Origin: Antedon bifida
Lineage: Eukaryota > Echinodermata > Crinoidea > Comatulida > Antedonidae
Direction of reading: 5' to 3'
Assembly: GCA_963402885.1 (NCBI GenBank)
Contig: OY727096.1
Span: forward strand, 25,153,820 to 25,217,819
Length of the DNA: 64,000 nucleotides
Each line of letters opens with the position of its first letter. The stretch's first letter is position 1. Below, in pieces: positions 36,701-46,500 of the stretch. The translations under genes were made by a program, and so were the position numbers. Under the pieces are notes generated by a model, which worked only from the letters and a program-made list of their open reading frames with translations, was not told the DNA's origin and did no database searches.

Positions 36701-38509
36701 GAGCAGTTGCCTTTCTTTGGAAATATGCCTTCAAATATCATCTTTGAATTTGTGTGTAATTCAGCTTGTGCAAGAGGATAAATAGAAGGAAGATAAATTA
36801 CCTTTTCAGTGGATGATAGATGCTCAAGCAAGTTGACGATGAGCCACTTAGGGCTGTCACAATACCGATAATCACCCCATGCTCCTGCTCCAGCCACGCC
36901 CTTAGCTGAAAATGAAATAATACAATTCCCATTTATAATGTAAAATAAGGTCAAAGAAGTTTTCTCTATACTATGTACAGCTATGTATCTGCTTAGAAAA
37001 AAATTGACTACATTTTATTCAAACATAAATTCATGAACATGATAAGATTTAATTTGATAAATAATGTACATTAAAATGTTTTTTTTTTTTTTTAAATCAT
37101 GCATCAAACAAGCTGTACCTGGTGGCCCGTCATTGTCACGGCAACACAAAGGTTCTCCGCACTCTGCATTTGACCCAACCTTATAGCGTCGATCATAGTG
37201 CAGATCTGTCAGATGCAAAATACGCAGCGTAGGAGAGCCAGCCTAGAAACAGGAAATAATAATAGAATTATATATCACATTCCAGTTTTATCTCGTAATT
37301 AAATAATAATTAAGTAATTAGATCAGAGTTCAATTGGATATAAAAAATGAAAATAATCTATGAATTGAAAGGAAAAGGTTTTTGAAATTAATTTTCCATA
37401 GAAACTGCAATAATACTCTACAGTACTACAGAAACTATATCGATACTGCAGTAACTGTAACACAGTATTATAGTAGTACCATCAACAGTAACTGTCAAAC
37501 TGACTTTTAATAATTTTATTATTTATTTGATCTGCTTTGAGGACTTTTATCATTAGCATCTTTTGTTGTGTTTGCATTCTCCCAATTTTTCACATTTTAT
37601 TTTTAAAATATTATGTTCATTCTCAAATTTTTTCATTGTTTCATGTTCTGTGATTTTAATGCAGAAATCAATCAATCTAATTTTAAACAGTATATTTACC
37701 TTTGGTGGTTTTGGAGGGGTTGGCGTAGGTTTGGGAATATTGGGAAACGTCACGTTCCAAGGACTACCAGGATCTGAAGGGTCACCACAGGTCACTCCCA
37801 GCAACCGCGTACACAACTCATCTGGTGAAATAACAGCACCTACGGCCACTCCAAATATTTCGGGCTGAAATTAAATAAATGAGTTTTATTATATTATATT
37901 CAAATGGTTCTGGTAAATAGTTGGTGTTTATGTGTCTATGAGGTTCAAGAATAGAAAAGTGTATGCTAAGAAGTATATACAGTGGTTTAGGTTGTAGACA
38001 GCGATTGGTAAAAGAAAATATTTTTAGACACATGGCATGTCATATAATACCTATACTTGAAAATAACCATTGAGGGTGCTCATAAAGGATTACTAACATA
38101 AAAAAGAACTACACTCTTAGGGCAAGTCTAATAATAGTTTAATAATAATAATTTTCTAAAAATACCATAACATTTTGGGCCACCCCAAGGGTGTCCACGA
38201 ATTAAAAGAACAAGACGTATACCGTACCTCAAATTCTCTAACCACGTACTCGCACACGCGATCAGTCTCGATTTGAAGTAAATCACAAATATCTGTTGCC
38301 AACTTTGCAACATCGTCTTTAGTAGCATTTGTTTTGATGAGGTCGTCGATCTCCTTCACGGCAACCCTGCACGCAAAACAGTCCAGCGTTTTCAGACTAA
38401 GTCCCCATGATTTAAATTTTCCAGCTGATAAATCATATGAGTTGAAATTTAATGGTTTTCCTACTACAGAATACGTAGATAAAATCAGTAAAAGAATACA
38501 GGTTTTCAT
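30763..38509 (-). CDS. SMPD1: acid sphingomyelinase (sphingomyelin phosphodiesterase), complete
   Basis: Hydrolyses sphingomyelin to ceramide and phosphocholine in lysosomes or after secretion. Minus-strand coding exons: 38509-38228, 37864-37700, 37242-37119, 36905-36802, 36476-36307, 35864-35745, 35134-35054, 34763-34593, 34187-33995, 33630-33541, 31223-31129, 30910-30763. All are GT-AG and in phase, giving 580 aa. Residues 1-17 form a signal peptide. The saposin-B domain (about 38-125) has its six cysteines at 44, 47, 75, 86, 112 and 120. A proline-rich linker leads to the calcineurin-like metallophosphoesterase. Expected zinc and catalytic positions are all present: D162 and H164 (LTDLHYD), D234 (TGD), N274 and H275 (GNHE), H384 (GHI), H418 and H420 (GHTH). 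Several NxT/S sites are present. The cysteine-rich C-terminal tail ends in Cys. The ATG at 38509 was chosen because it starts the signal peptide. The family has several paralogues, so SMPD1 is used in the broad sense. Confidence 0.95.
31307..31502 (+). repeat. 5' LTR
   Basis: Identical over 196 bp to 32795-32990. It begins CGCCATCACACTCG and ends TCTTTATTGCCG. It lacks the usual TG...CA ends as read here. In the 3' copy the two preceding bases are TG, and in the 5' copy they are TA. Confidence 0.93.
31503..31514 (+). other. primer-binding site, tRNA-Leu type
   Basis: TGGTGGCAGCGC directly follows the 5' LTR. Its complement matches 11 of 12 bases of the 3' end of animal tRNA-Leu genes of the type ending CCGCTGCCA plus CCA. 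The tRNA end was recalled from memory. Confidence 0.75.
31726..32910 (+). CDS. gag-like frame with decayed protease segment (394 codons)
   Basis: A single open frame starts 223 bp after the LTR. Residues about 1-135 resemble the N-terminal gag region of marine-invertebrate Ty3/gypsy-like elements (tryptophans spaced as in [10 protein letters not shown], then ISRNTI and STSLSDIWQ). A Cys-rich stretch ([10 protein letters not shown]) and an R-HTSH motif follow, as in the zinc-knuckle region but incomplete. Near residue 287 is [10 protein letters not shown], where retropepsins have D-T/S-G-A, so the catalytic triad is altered. The frame runs on into the 3' LTR. I infer internally deleted gag-protease remnants. 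Whether it is translated is unknown. Confidence 0.65.
   Translation: MATARAPEQWQLTNNETVYSFENWRQNLLYIFSLDANLSPFLADAFTWKMKTAGNPTRGILDDEDTVSATWRKTSHQKNIQLEYMLSQIAYFCPVISRNTIIKRSTSLSDIWQKICQHFGFQSLGAHNLDLPNITTLPAKKPQADSKACPTAIVNKAHWPQYNNFSKQMAPNQAFCKSCIMCQSSQRPHTSHSTSQYRFLPAADRNSLGNSHFVLAGNDYIKLPDDAENEYTALPDEELCIEDLTQGPQHDLPTGLIDKPASTSQVNVIQAPSLNTSFHHFPVKATLDIDATTNFIPASLSFFDLPMTLATQIAQFCIPLDYYFCIPVTCPYSFILLLLCFLFFQFLKERWKEVAVAPSHSHALVCCCCSAPPCALSSDLVVAIHIYILWVSWS
32766..32791 (+). other. polypurine tract
   Basis: An almost pure purine run (GAAAGAAAGGTGGAAGGAAG and following bases) lies immediately before the 3' LTR. This is the expected position for the plus-strand primer of an LTR element. Confidence 0.8.
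32795..32990 (+). repeat. 3' LTR
   Basis: Identical to 31307-31502. The gag-like frame ends inside it at 32910. Confidence 0.93.
33035..33138. mobile_element. MITE family A, copy 5 (right part)
   Basis: It has the internal blocks GGCACATCACACTTTTTTT and ACTAGTTTGATAGTGTAGAC and ends CAGAACTT followed by TA. The left end is missing. It lies 45 bp beyond the LTR element in sphingomyelinase intron 10. Confidence 0.75.
34270..34508. repeat. 36-bp direct repeats around a MITE
   Basis: The 36-bp run starting TAGAAAAGGATACTAAACAA is present at 34270-34305 and 34473-34508 with one mismatch. It flanks MITE family A copy 6. This is far longer than a normal target duplication. Confidence 0.9.
34334..34472. 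mobile_element. MITE family A, copy 6, sphingomyelinase intron 8
   Basis: The left end is AACCTCTGACTACACTATCA (slightly mutated) and the right end is AATAGTGTAGACAGAGCTT followed by TA. The internal ATGTCC and GTAGTGATATGACATCAT blocks are present. Confidence 0.85.
35221..35401. mobile_element. hAT-type MITE, 181 bp, sphingomyelinase intron 6
   Basis: Terminal inverted repeats CAGTGGCGTAACG / CGTTACGCCACTG are perfect. The 8-bp duplication TATTGATG flanks it (35213-35220 and 35402-35409). CAGTG-type ends with an 8-bp target duplication are diagnostic of hAT elements. There is no coding capacity. The interior is G+C-richer than its surroundings. Confidence 0.95.
36565..36668. mobile_element. 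MITE family A, copy 7 (right-truncated), sphingomyelinase intron 4
   Basis: It starts AAGCTCTGTCTACACTATC after TA and contains the TAGTGATACGACATCATC block. It breaks off after GGGTACATCA, so the right terminal repeat is lost. Confidence 0.8.
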
Positions 38510-38853
38510 GACTTCAGGTCTGTAGAAATATTCTTTATTTTCTGAAAGTATAAAATGGATGGGAATTGGTAAATGTGTGATGATTCTAGGCATTTTATAG
38601 ACCTGTAGCTAATCTCTGGCTCTCGTGTTTCCCTTGGTGCTGTAAAGAGCATATTTTAAGACTATGATTGCTTAAGTTATTTGAGTTACCTGTATTAAAT
38701 CAAGTACTTGTCTACGACAATGCTATTGACCAGTGGAAGTTCTTATACGTAGCTCAATAGAAAAACTTGCGAATGTGATCATTATATTGGTTGCTGTGAA
38801 CGCTAACATGTAGTGCAAGTTTGATTCTTGTAAGACATTGTTAGTTCAATTTG

Positions 38854-39146
38854 CGACCGACCGACAACCAAACTATGTCATGTCAATTTACTGCGCGCAT
38901 CCAGGAATATTGGGATCGTTTCCTTAATCCCCACCCCAACAGGGATCGTTTCCTTAATCCCCACCCCAACAGGGATCGTTTCCTTAATCCCCACCCCGAC
39001 ACAGTTTTGATGGTTTCTAGGTCCAGGCGACAACAGATGTAATTTAGAATTGGGTGCTTCCCTATTTTGCGTCATTATTGAATAAAATGACATTTGACAC
39101 ATGGCAATACATCGATTGACCTGACCTAGGTAGGTCGTCGGTCATT
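38854..39146. mobile_element. dispersed element family D, copy 1
   Basis: It shares long blocks in the same order with 44597-44781: TATGTCATG, GGAATATTGGG, TTTGATGGTTTCTAG, and ACATCGATTGACCTGACCTA followed by GGTAGGTCG. The ends are inverted repeats (GACCGACCGACAACC against GGTCGTCGGTC). It is in the 5' flank of the sphingomyelinase gene. Confidence 0.75.
38912..39001. repeat. three tandem 30-bp units inside element D1
   Basis: GGGATCGTTTCCTTAATCCC plus CACCCCAACA occurs three times in a row, identical except for one base in the last unit. The second family D copy has only one diverged counterpart, so this is a local expansion. Confidence 0.93.
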
Positions 39147-40059
39147 TGAAAATCGAAAGCTCCATATTCTATTGAGGGTTACGGAATGTCTCGGCACAAA
39201 TTACTGAGTGACATAAATAAATGCCAGTATAAAATGATTTTGAATTGTTTGTATTTTCAGTATTAATTTGTTTCTTCGAGATTGCTCTGGTAATAATACC
39301 ATGAGTAAAATACTATATAGGCCTACATAATATTAATAATTTTAATACAGTACGTATAGCCTAGCTATAGAGTACCTAGAGTAGGCCTAAGTATAATAAT
39401 ATATTTTTTTTAAACATTAGGCCTACCTAAAAACTTAACTAAGGCCTATTATAGGATCAGGTGCCGTTTTCGGCCACCTCGACTTGTATGGACTATACCA
39501 TTATAAAAAGATGGGAAAATAGGGGTGTCCCATTTATTAATTGAGTGTGTTAATGTGTTAAAATACTGCTACTTTTGTTCTTTTGTTTAGTGCATTATGT
39601 TTCAGCAACAAAGGGAAAACAACTACGCCCTGCATGGTGTAGAATTAAATTCAAGTTTTCAAGTTAATACAGTATATTATGGCTCTTTATTTCTATATAA
39701 TTTTTAGGTATCCTTCCCCTAATATATTAGGTGGATTCCCTAAGGTGTATATTGAATAATTTTTACGGATTTATAGATACAGAAAATATATAAAGAAAGT
39801 TTTTATTCCAGTTACAAATAAAAAATATAATTTACCTAACAGTAGTACATTTAATAAGATCTATCACATACTGATTATTAGGTAATCAGTAAAACAAATA
39901 AACATTATAATTTTGTCAATAAATCTGTACCATTTTGTTCCCAGAAAACACAGCGTTTGACATTGCATGTTTTTAGGTTTGGTTTTTAAACGTTTCTGTG
40001 TAGAAATACATGTTCTAATTGAACAACGTTTGCATCAAAACGTTATAATAGCGAAAGCA

Positions 40060-40288
40060 AACGGAGCTGATAATGTCGCCATGAAGAGGATGATTGGTGT
40101 CTTCCAATATAGCATGGAATACATCGGCAAGCTGTTCGCTGTCAGAACGAGTCAAGCATTTGCATAGACAAACCAATTACTTTCCCCGCTTTACTCAGCA
40201 CCTTCTCAATTCGGTCTTTATCTCCCTTACTGATATTCCTAGCCCAATATACAATATGCCCAAATAGAACATCACTGATTAGTAAAAC
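40060..40288 (-). pseudogene. LINE reverse-transcriptase C-terminus, decayed
   Basis: On the minus strand, one frame reads WARNISKGDKDRIEKVLSKA and ends in LDSF plus a stop (TGA at 40144-40142). Another frame then gives LEDTNHPLHGDI. Both motifs are typical of the C-terminal part of CR1/L2-like non-LTR retrotransposon polyproteins. The frame change and stop show it is dead. Confidence 0.7.
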
Positions 40289-41438
40289 ATAAACATTCTA
40301 TAGTACAAATATCCTGCTTTACCCCAAAGAACCGAGTTTCCTCAAGCAGTAGATTCCAGGTTCTTGGGTTTAAATCCATGTTGTTGGGATTTATCCCTTG
40401 CAAATAAAAAATATGATTTATCTACCGATAGGATTGGGCCGATTAGAATGCATTTGCCAACATTCTTTTACATATTTTACAACATTATAGAGTGTAGGTA
40501 ATTTAACCAATTGTAATGTAGTATTTAGGATATTTTAATATCGATTGTACTGTAGTATTTAGGATGTTTTAATTCCGATTGTACAGTACTGTAGTAACAT
40601 GTTTTAATTCCGATTGTATTGTAGTATTTAAGATTTTCTAATTTCGAATCCGACTGTACTAAAATTTAAAGTGTTTAAATCCAGATAGGAAAACATAGGC
40701 TTAGTATTTAATTAATATGCTTTAATTTTGATTATACTGTAGTGTTTAGTTTAGTTTTTATATATAATAAGTAAGTATACCTACTTATATAGTTTTTATT
40801 TATTTATTTATTCATAGGAATCACCTTTATATCAGTGTCACACATTTATCAGTTAATGGTGCATCCAATTTACAGACAAAATTACAAATAACATAAGCCA
40901 CAAAGTTCTAAATACTAATACATAACATAAAAAAAAAATGTGAACAAATTAATTAATTAGATCTGTATGAAAATACATAATACGTAAATTGTACAATATA
41001 TATAACTACAAAAATAAAAACAGAACAACAAAAATACAGAATAGGCCTAATAAATAAATAAAACTTACAGATACATCCTCATAGAGATGTCTGTAGCTTG
41101 TTTACTATAATTATTAATCAATTAGTTGAGAGTAACCCATGCTTTCATGAAATATTTTTTACAATAAAAATCAAAGATTTCTCCTAATGTTTCATTTTCA
41201 GTGAATAAATTGTCTAGCATAAAGTGGTGTTTTAATTCCTTAGATCCACAATTAAAATTATCCCAGTACATACTTAAATTATTGTCTATGAGGTTGTTCT
41301 TAGGATCAACGTTGTTTTGCATTGGGCCTTTGAAAACCACTCGTTATGATCAACTTGTTTATTATTTTTCCTAAATGGCTTTATCCAGTTAGTAGATGGT
41401 TCTTGATTAAATTTGTCTATAAAATTTGTTTTATTTAA

Positions 41439-42064
41439 AGACCCCTTCCCTGCAATTTTGGACGTTTTTTGGAAAATAATACATATATATCACTTTAAAA
41501 ACATTAAACCATGTCATTCCTTGTCTTAAATGTACGTTTTATGGTAAATTATGATAAAAAGTGAGAAACAATGCACTACCTAAGTAGCTCGCGGCGATCG
41601 ACCTCTCGTGGACGGTCTTAGGCCTAGCCTAGCTAGGCTTAGTTTTGTAGGCCTAGCTGGTAAACATCGGTAACGTACGAACATCGTACGCTAGCTATAT
41701 ACCTAGCCTGACGTTGTATAGTTGCTGCATTAATTGTCTTTCTATTTTTGCTACACTCTGTTGATACAAATTGGGGAAAACCCGGTATTTTCGCTGAAAA
41801 GTTAGGAGTCTTCCATTTGTTTTGGCCTCACGATCGATCGAAAAGTGGGCGAATTACAGGTGAAAAACAAAAATATCAATCCGCGCGCAATGCATTTTGG
41901 GATTTATAGCGGGCCGCTATAATTATTAGAATCGACTTATTTTTCACATTTTTAACCGTTTAAAGACGAAAAAAGTTATCGCAATAGGACCATATAGTAT
42001 TATTTTTACATTAAATATAGTTTGTGATCTTAAATTAGATCTAAAAAACGTAGGGAAGGGGGCT
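41439..42064. mobile_element. nested TTAA-flanked TIR element, 626 bp
   Basis: Left end AGACCCCTTCCCTGC and inverted right end AGCCCCCTTCCCTAC match at 13 of 15 positions. TTAA lies outside each end (41435-41438 and 42065-42068), as for piggyBac- or Kolobok-type insertions. It is non-coding and lies inside the 2.67-kb element. Confidence 0.65.
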
Positions 42065-42077
42065 TTAAAATATCTTT

Positions 42078-42122
42078 GGATCAGGTGCCGTTTTCGGCCA
42101 CCTCGAAAACGGCACCTGATCC
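42078..42122. repeat. 45-bp palindrome forming the right terminus
   Basis: The 19-bp arms are perfect, with a 7-bp loop (GCCACCT). Its left 28 bases are identical to the left terminus of the 2.67-kb element at 39454-39481, in the same orientation. Confidence 0.95.
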
Positions 42123-42131
42123 CCTATTATA

Positions 42132-43595
42132 TTATTGTAGGTCTATATAAATATAACTTATAAGCCTGTCCATGACCAACCAGTCTAGCCCGCCCTGTAC
42201 ATACTAAAATAAAAATAAAGGCACATTCAATATTCGGGTTATTCTGGACACATCCATCCCATAGACACAACCCTAACTCTCACATACAGAGTACAGCAGT
42301 CAGTACAGTCAAGCCACCGTACCAGGCAGGAGTGGCTTTTCACACTGCTGCTGGCCTGCCGCTTGCAAACTACATTCCGGCTAATTAGTTAGGTTGTAAT
42401 GTAAGTAACCTGTAAAGTTTATAGCACATAAATATCTGATATCTTTACTTACAAATCAAATACTTCAAGCAAGTACAGTACTTCAAGTTTCGATGTGACA
42501 ATATCGTTTCATAATATCAACACAAAAATATCGTATCATCAATGAACGTGAAAACCTTTTTACGATCGACAAGGCGATTGGATCAGGTGATTTTTGATAA
42601 CAAAACATGTGACGCACACAAAACATCATGTGACTAATACACGCCCACTTTTTAAAGATATGTACCTAACCACCATGAATGCCCATGTAAAACGCCTATT
42701 AAAATGTATGGTCTTTATCAATATAATAAGATATAAACATTTAAAAAAACAATATTTTAAAATTATTAATAATTATTATGTTTATGAATTGAAATAAAAT
42801 ATGTTCAATTATTAATAAAGAAATATAATTTAAATATTATAATCATTAAAAATTACTGAGCATTGTGTTGACCACAAGTTGTCAACAATACAAGTAGAAA
42901 ACCAGATGTCTATATTTCCGTCAAATAGTTACGTGAATATCCTAAATGTCAATGACCGATTATTTTCTTATAATCATTTATTAAATATTAGTTCTGATTG
43001 TGAAATCTGGTTATATATCCGGATTCTTCATTTTCATTATATGACGATTTATTTCATGTGTTATATTATTTCAATTGTTTGATAATTGTGATATTGTAGT
43101 TTTATTTCTTTCATACGGCCTCGTGGAAGAACACATTTTGTTGTGAACGAGCCTCCGTTTTAAAATAAAGATTTTTTTATTATTATTGTTTCAAATCCCG
43201 TCCGCACTACTGAAGAGAAACTTATTTCTTTGATGATTATGGATGACGATAGTAATTATCAGTTTGCCGCCCTCTAAATTTAGACAGTTCTGCTGGACAA
43301 TTACTGTATCACAGTTCGTTAACATCTGACAGATAAGCGTTTTTCACTAAGTTTTTATCCCGAAAATTATCTTTTATGTTTTTAATATTAATGCTTATGA
43401 GTATTTAATGTTTTGAATTAATATTTTGAACACTTTGAAAGCACTAGAGCACGATAAACATTGATTCAGCAGAAGGTAAAACGAATAGTTAACACATTTG
43501 TTTGTTTGTTGACGCCTTTAACAACTCAGCGCAAAGTGTCCACATGTGTTTTTGTTGTGTCGATTCTGTGTATGGAGTTGTTAAAAAGTTAAGAA
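42132..43595. other. bystin upstream region
   Basis: No exon of another gene is seen. A LINE-like 3' end lies at 43105-43195. The bystin promoter and 5' UTR must be in the last few hundred bases, but no TATA box or initiator can be fixed by eye. Confidence 0.4.
43105..43195 (+). mobile_element. LINE-like 3' end with hairpin and ATT tail
   Basis: ACGGCCTCGT pairs imperfectly with ACGAGCCTCCGT around the AACACATTTTGTTGT loop. AAAATAAAGATT and a TTATTATTATT tail follow. This is the typical terminus of a truncated non-LTR retrotransposon. Confidence 0.5.
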
Positions 43596-46500
43596 ATGGG
43601 TAAATCTAAAAAAGGAAAAACAAGAAAAGGAGCTGGGGATCCTGTCTACCAAACTACCTCATTGTCAGAACAGATTCTTGAAAATAAATCTGTTCGAGAA
43701 AGTCAGAGAAATAAGATAAGAAAGCGACAAGATGATGATGAAACGGTAGGCCAATCAATAATGAAATGTGTGTGGGCAGCAGCTGTCGATCTGCCTGTCT
43801 GTGTACATCCAGCACCGCCGGACCAGACCAGTCCGATCTGGGAAATCCAATGTGCTGGCCTAACCTTATTTTTGAAAATAATACATAAACATACATTGAA
43901 TTTATTAGTACAGTACTGTATTTTATCAAATAATTAAAAGGTCACTTTGTTTGCAAATTAATATCTATAAAATTATAATAATAAGACATTATTTATTAAT
44001 TTATGTTATTATGATTTTCTTTGTATGTTACCTGGATTTTTTTTTCAAAGTAGTATGTGGATGAAAAGCTTTCTCGAAAAATCCTTGATCAAGCCAGACA
44101 GCAGCAGGAGGAATTAGAGGTTGACTGTGGGATTACTACATCTAGGTATTTAATCACCTTTGAACTTAATTAACTTGAATTAAAAACACTACTTTTAATT
44201 TATTTCTAAGTTATACACAATTAAAAGACACTGTAAATATATCTTCCGAACCTATTACACTCTAAATAATCTCTGACTCATAAACAACTGTGCGGCCGAT
44301 TTTGTTTGTTTGATGTAAAAGATGCATACCATGTATCATATGCAACAATAGATTGAAAAAAAAAAACACCTATTTCTTTAATTTTGATCACTTTCTATTT
44401 TATCAGGAAAAAAACAACAAGTTTGGGGCAATCAACAGGCTCAGATGAAGAAGAGGAGTTTAACGAAGATGATGATGAATATTATGAAGAGGTGGTTGTA
44501 AGTATTTACAGTACGAAAATACAGTCAGAGACACTAATACAGTCAATGTAATTAATTAATTCCTCGGTGGATCCGTGTGGAAAGTTTAATTTCAGTCCTG
44601 TCTGTCGGTCACCATATTTCAGATATGCAATTACCAAAGTATGTCATGTTTGTTCACTGTGCCTATGCAGGAATATTGGGTTATTTCCCTGCTCCCCACC
44701 TCAACACAGTTTGATGGTTTCTAGCAACAGCCAATAACACATCGATTGACCTGACCTAGGTAGGTCGGCGGTCTTTGAAAGCTCCTAACTATTACATTAT
44801 AAAAAACTGCATTGGGATTTAAGGATGTGAATTACGTATTTTTATTTCGATAAGGAAATTGACGAGGATGATGAGAAAGCCTTGGAAAACTTTATGAACA
44901 AGTCCGCACCAGCGACAAGGACACTAGCTGATATTATAATGGAAAAACTGACGGAAAAAAAGACGGAAGTTGCATCTCAAATGTCAGGTTAGTCTTACAT
45001 GGTGTTTTTTGTTGTTGATATTTTGACATTGAGTTACAGTAGAACCCTGTTTAAGGGGACACCTTCAGGACCAAAGAACTGTCTTCATAGTTCCATTGTA
45101 ATGATGTCGCCATATTGTTCTCCATACAGATATGACTGCAGGTGTCATCGACTTGGATCCTAGAGTCATTGAGGTGTACAAAGGTGTTGGTCAGATTCTC
45201 AGCCGATATAGAAGTGGCAAACTTCCAAAAGCCTTTAAAATTGTACCAAGTTTACAATCATGGGAACAGGTGGGTAAAGAAAACCGATACCAATTAATCA
45301 CTTACTATAATTTAACATTTTATATGTAATTCAGTTTACCTACACGTGTTGGGGAATGGAGTGTAGTCTGAAATACCCCATATTGCAGGCTATTTCAACA
45401 GTTGCTGGTACCCATTTTTCTCCTGGCTGAAAAAGAACACAATACAATGATAAACACATAGTGCGCCAACATTCAGTATAGAATTACACAGTCAATAATG
45501 ATTCTGATTCGCAATACTACTGTACTATATAAACTTTGACCTTTGCATTTGGTAGGTGTTATACTTGACTGAACCGGAGAGATGGACTGCAGCTGCTATG
45601 TACCAAGCTACAAGAATCTTCAGTAGTAACCTAAATGCGAAGATGGCACAACGGTAATAATAATATTTACCTAAAATGATATAAACCTTTAAAAATGTTC
45701 CAAATGCTAGTTTTTTTAGCTGAGTTGAATTCTGAGCTGTGCATGTTAAGGCAGTGACAACGTTTACTATACCTAAAGAGCCAACAATATCGGCATGGGT
45801 TTAAGGCCGAATCGCTCCTAGTTCTGGTGGTGGAACAAGTCTTCTCGGATAAGGACTATACACCGTAGGTCCAGTGTACATAGTTTGTCCGTGTGTAAAA
45901 AACCATGTTTAAAGCACCCAGTTATTCGAGACGAGTAGGGTTTACTCTGACAAACTGGTTCACAAAATAGCCTCTGTATCAGGGGGATTACCACCTTAGA
46001 CAGTGATTAATTTACTATTGGTAATCCTTGGCCATATGTGCCTAAATACATTTTTAACAAATTTAACAAAAAAGTTTATGTCACAGTTATGAATATGATA
46101 TGACAAATGCGGTTCAGATCTTAAATATTTTGAGCATTCTTTTTTTACTTTAAATTATTTTATTGTTTTTTTATTAGGTTTTTTAATTTAGTTCTGCTGC
46201 CTCGAGTAAGAGACGATATTGCAGAGTACAAGAGACTGAACTTTCATCTATATATGGTATTTCATTTTTTTTTAAATTTTAACATTTTAATTGAATATAA
46301 TAATAACAGTACAGCAAAGTAAAATTGAAATTAATTCAAACTAACTGAAAAGTAAAGACTGAATGCTAGACAATTGTCGAAAAACATTAAAAACAAAATT
46401 AGTCAATGTACAACATACCTATAGTAAAATTTAAAAGACATCAACACCCTTTATTATCTCAAAGCTTCAATGGGTTTTCAGAATGTAGAACTTTGTAAGA

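Larger units (their letters stand above)
39454..42122. mobile_element. 2.67-kb TIR element with 9-bp target duplication
   Basis: GGATCAGGTGCCGTTTTCG at the left and its exact reverse complement at the right (42104-42122) form 19-bp perfect terminal inverted repeats. CCTATTATA flanks both ends (39445-39453, 42123-42131). A 9-bp duplication is typical of Mutator-like (MuDR/Phantom) transposons, so I infer that superfamily. No transposase frame was seen. The interior holds a broken LINE fragment, a degenerate repeat at about 40500-40700 (units around GTAGTATTTAGGAT and TTTTAATTCCGATTGTA) and a nested TTAA element. Confidence 0.75.

Noticed and set aside
41122-41340. 72-codon minus-strand frame inside the 2.67-kb element as a transposase
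   Set aside because: It begins with GTG, has upstream stops, and shows no DDE-type or zinc-finger motif. It could be old LINE sequence.
43746-43937. Longer 113-codon frame continuing from the bystin start
   Set aside because: It is read-through past the exon 1 donor at 43746. The spliced product matches bystin.
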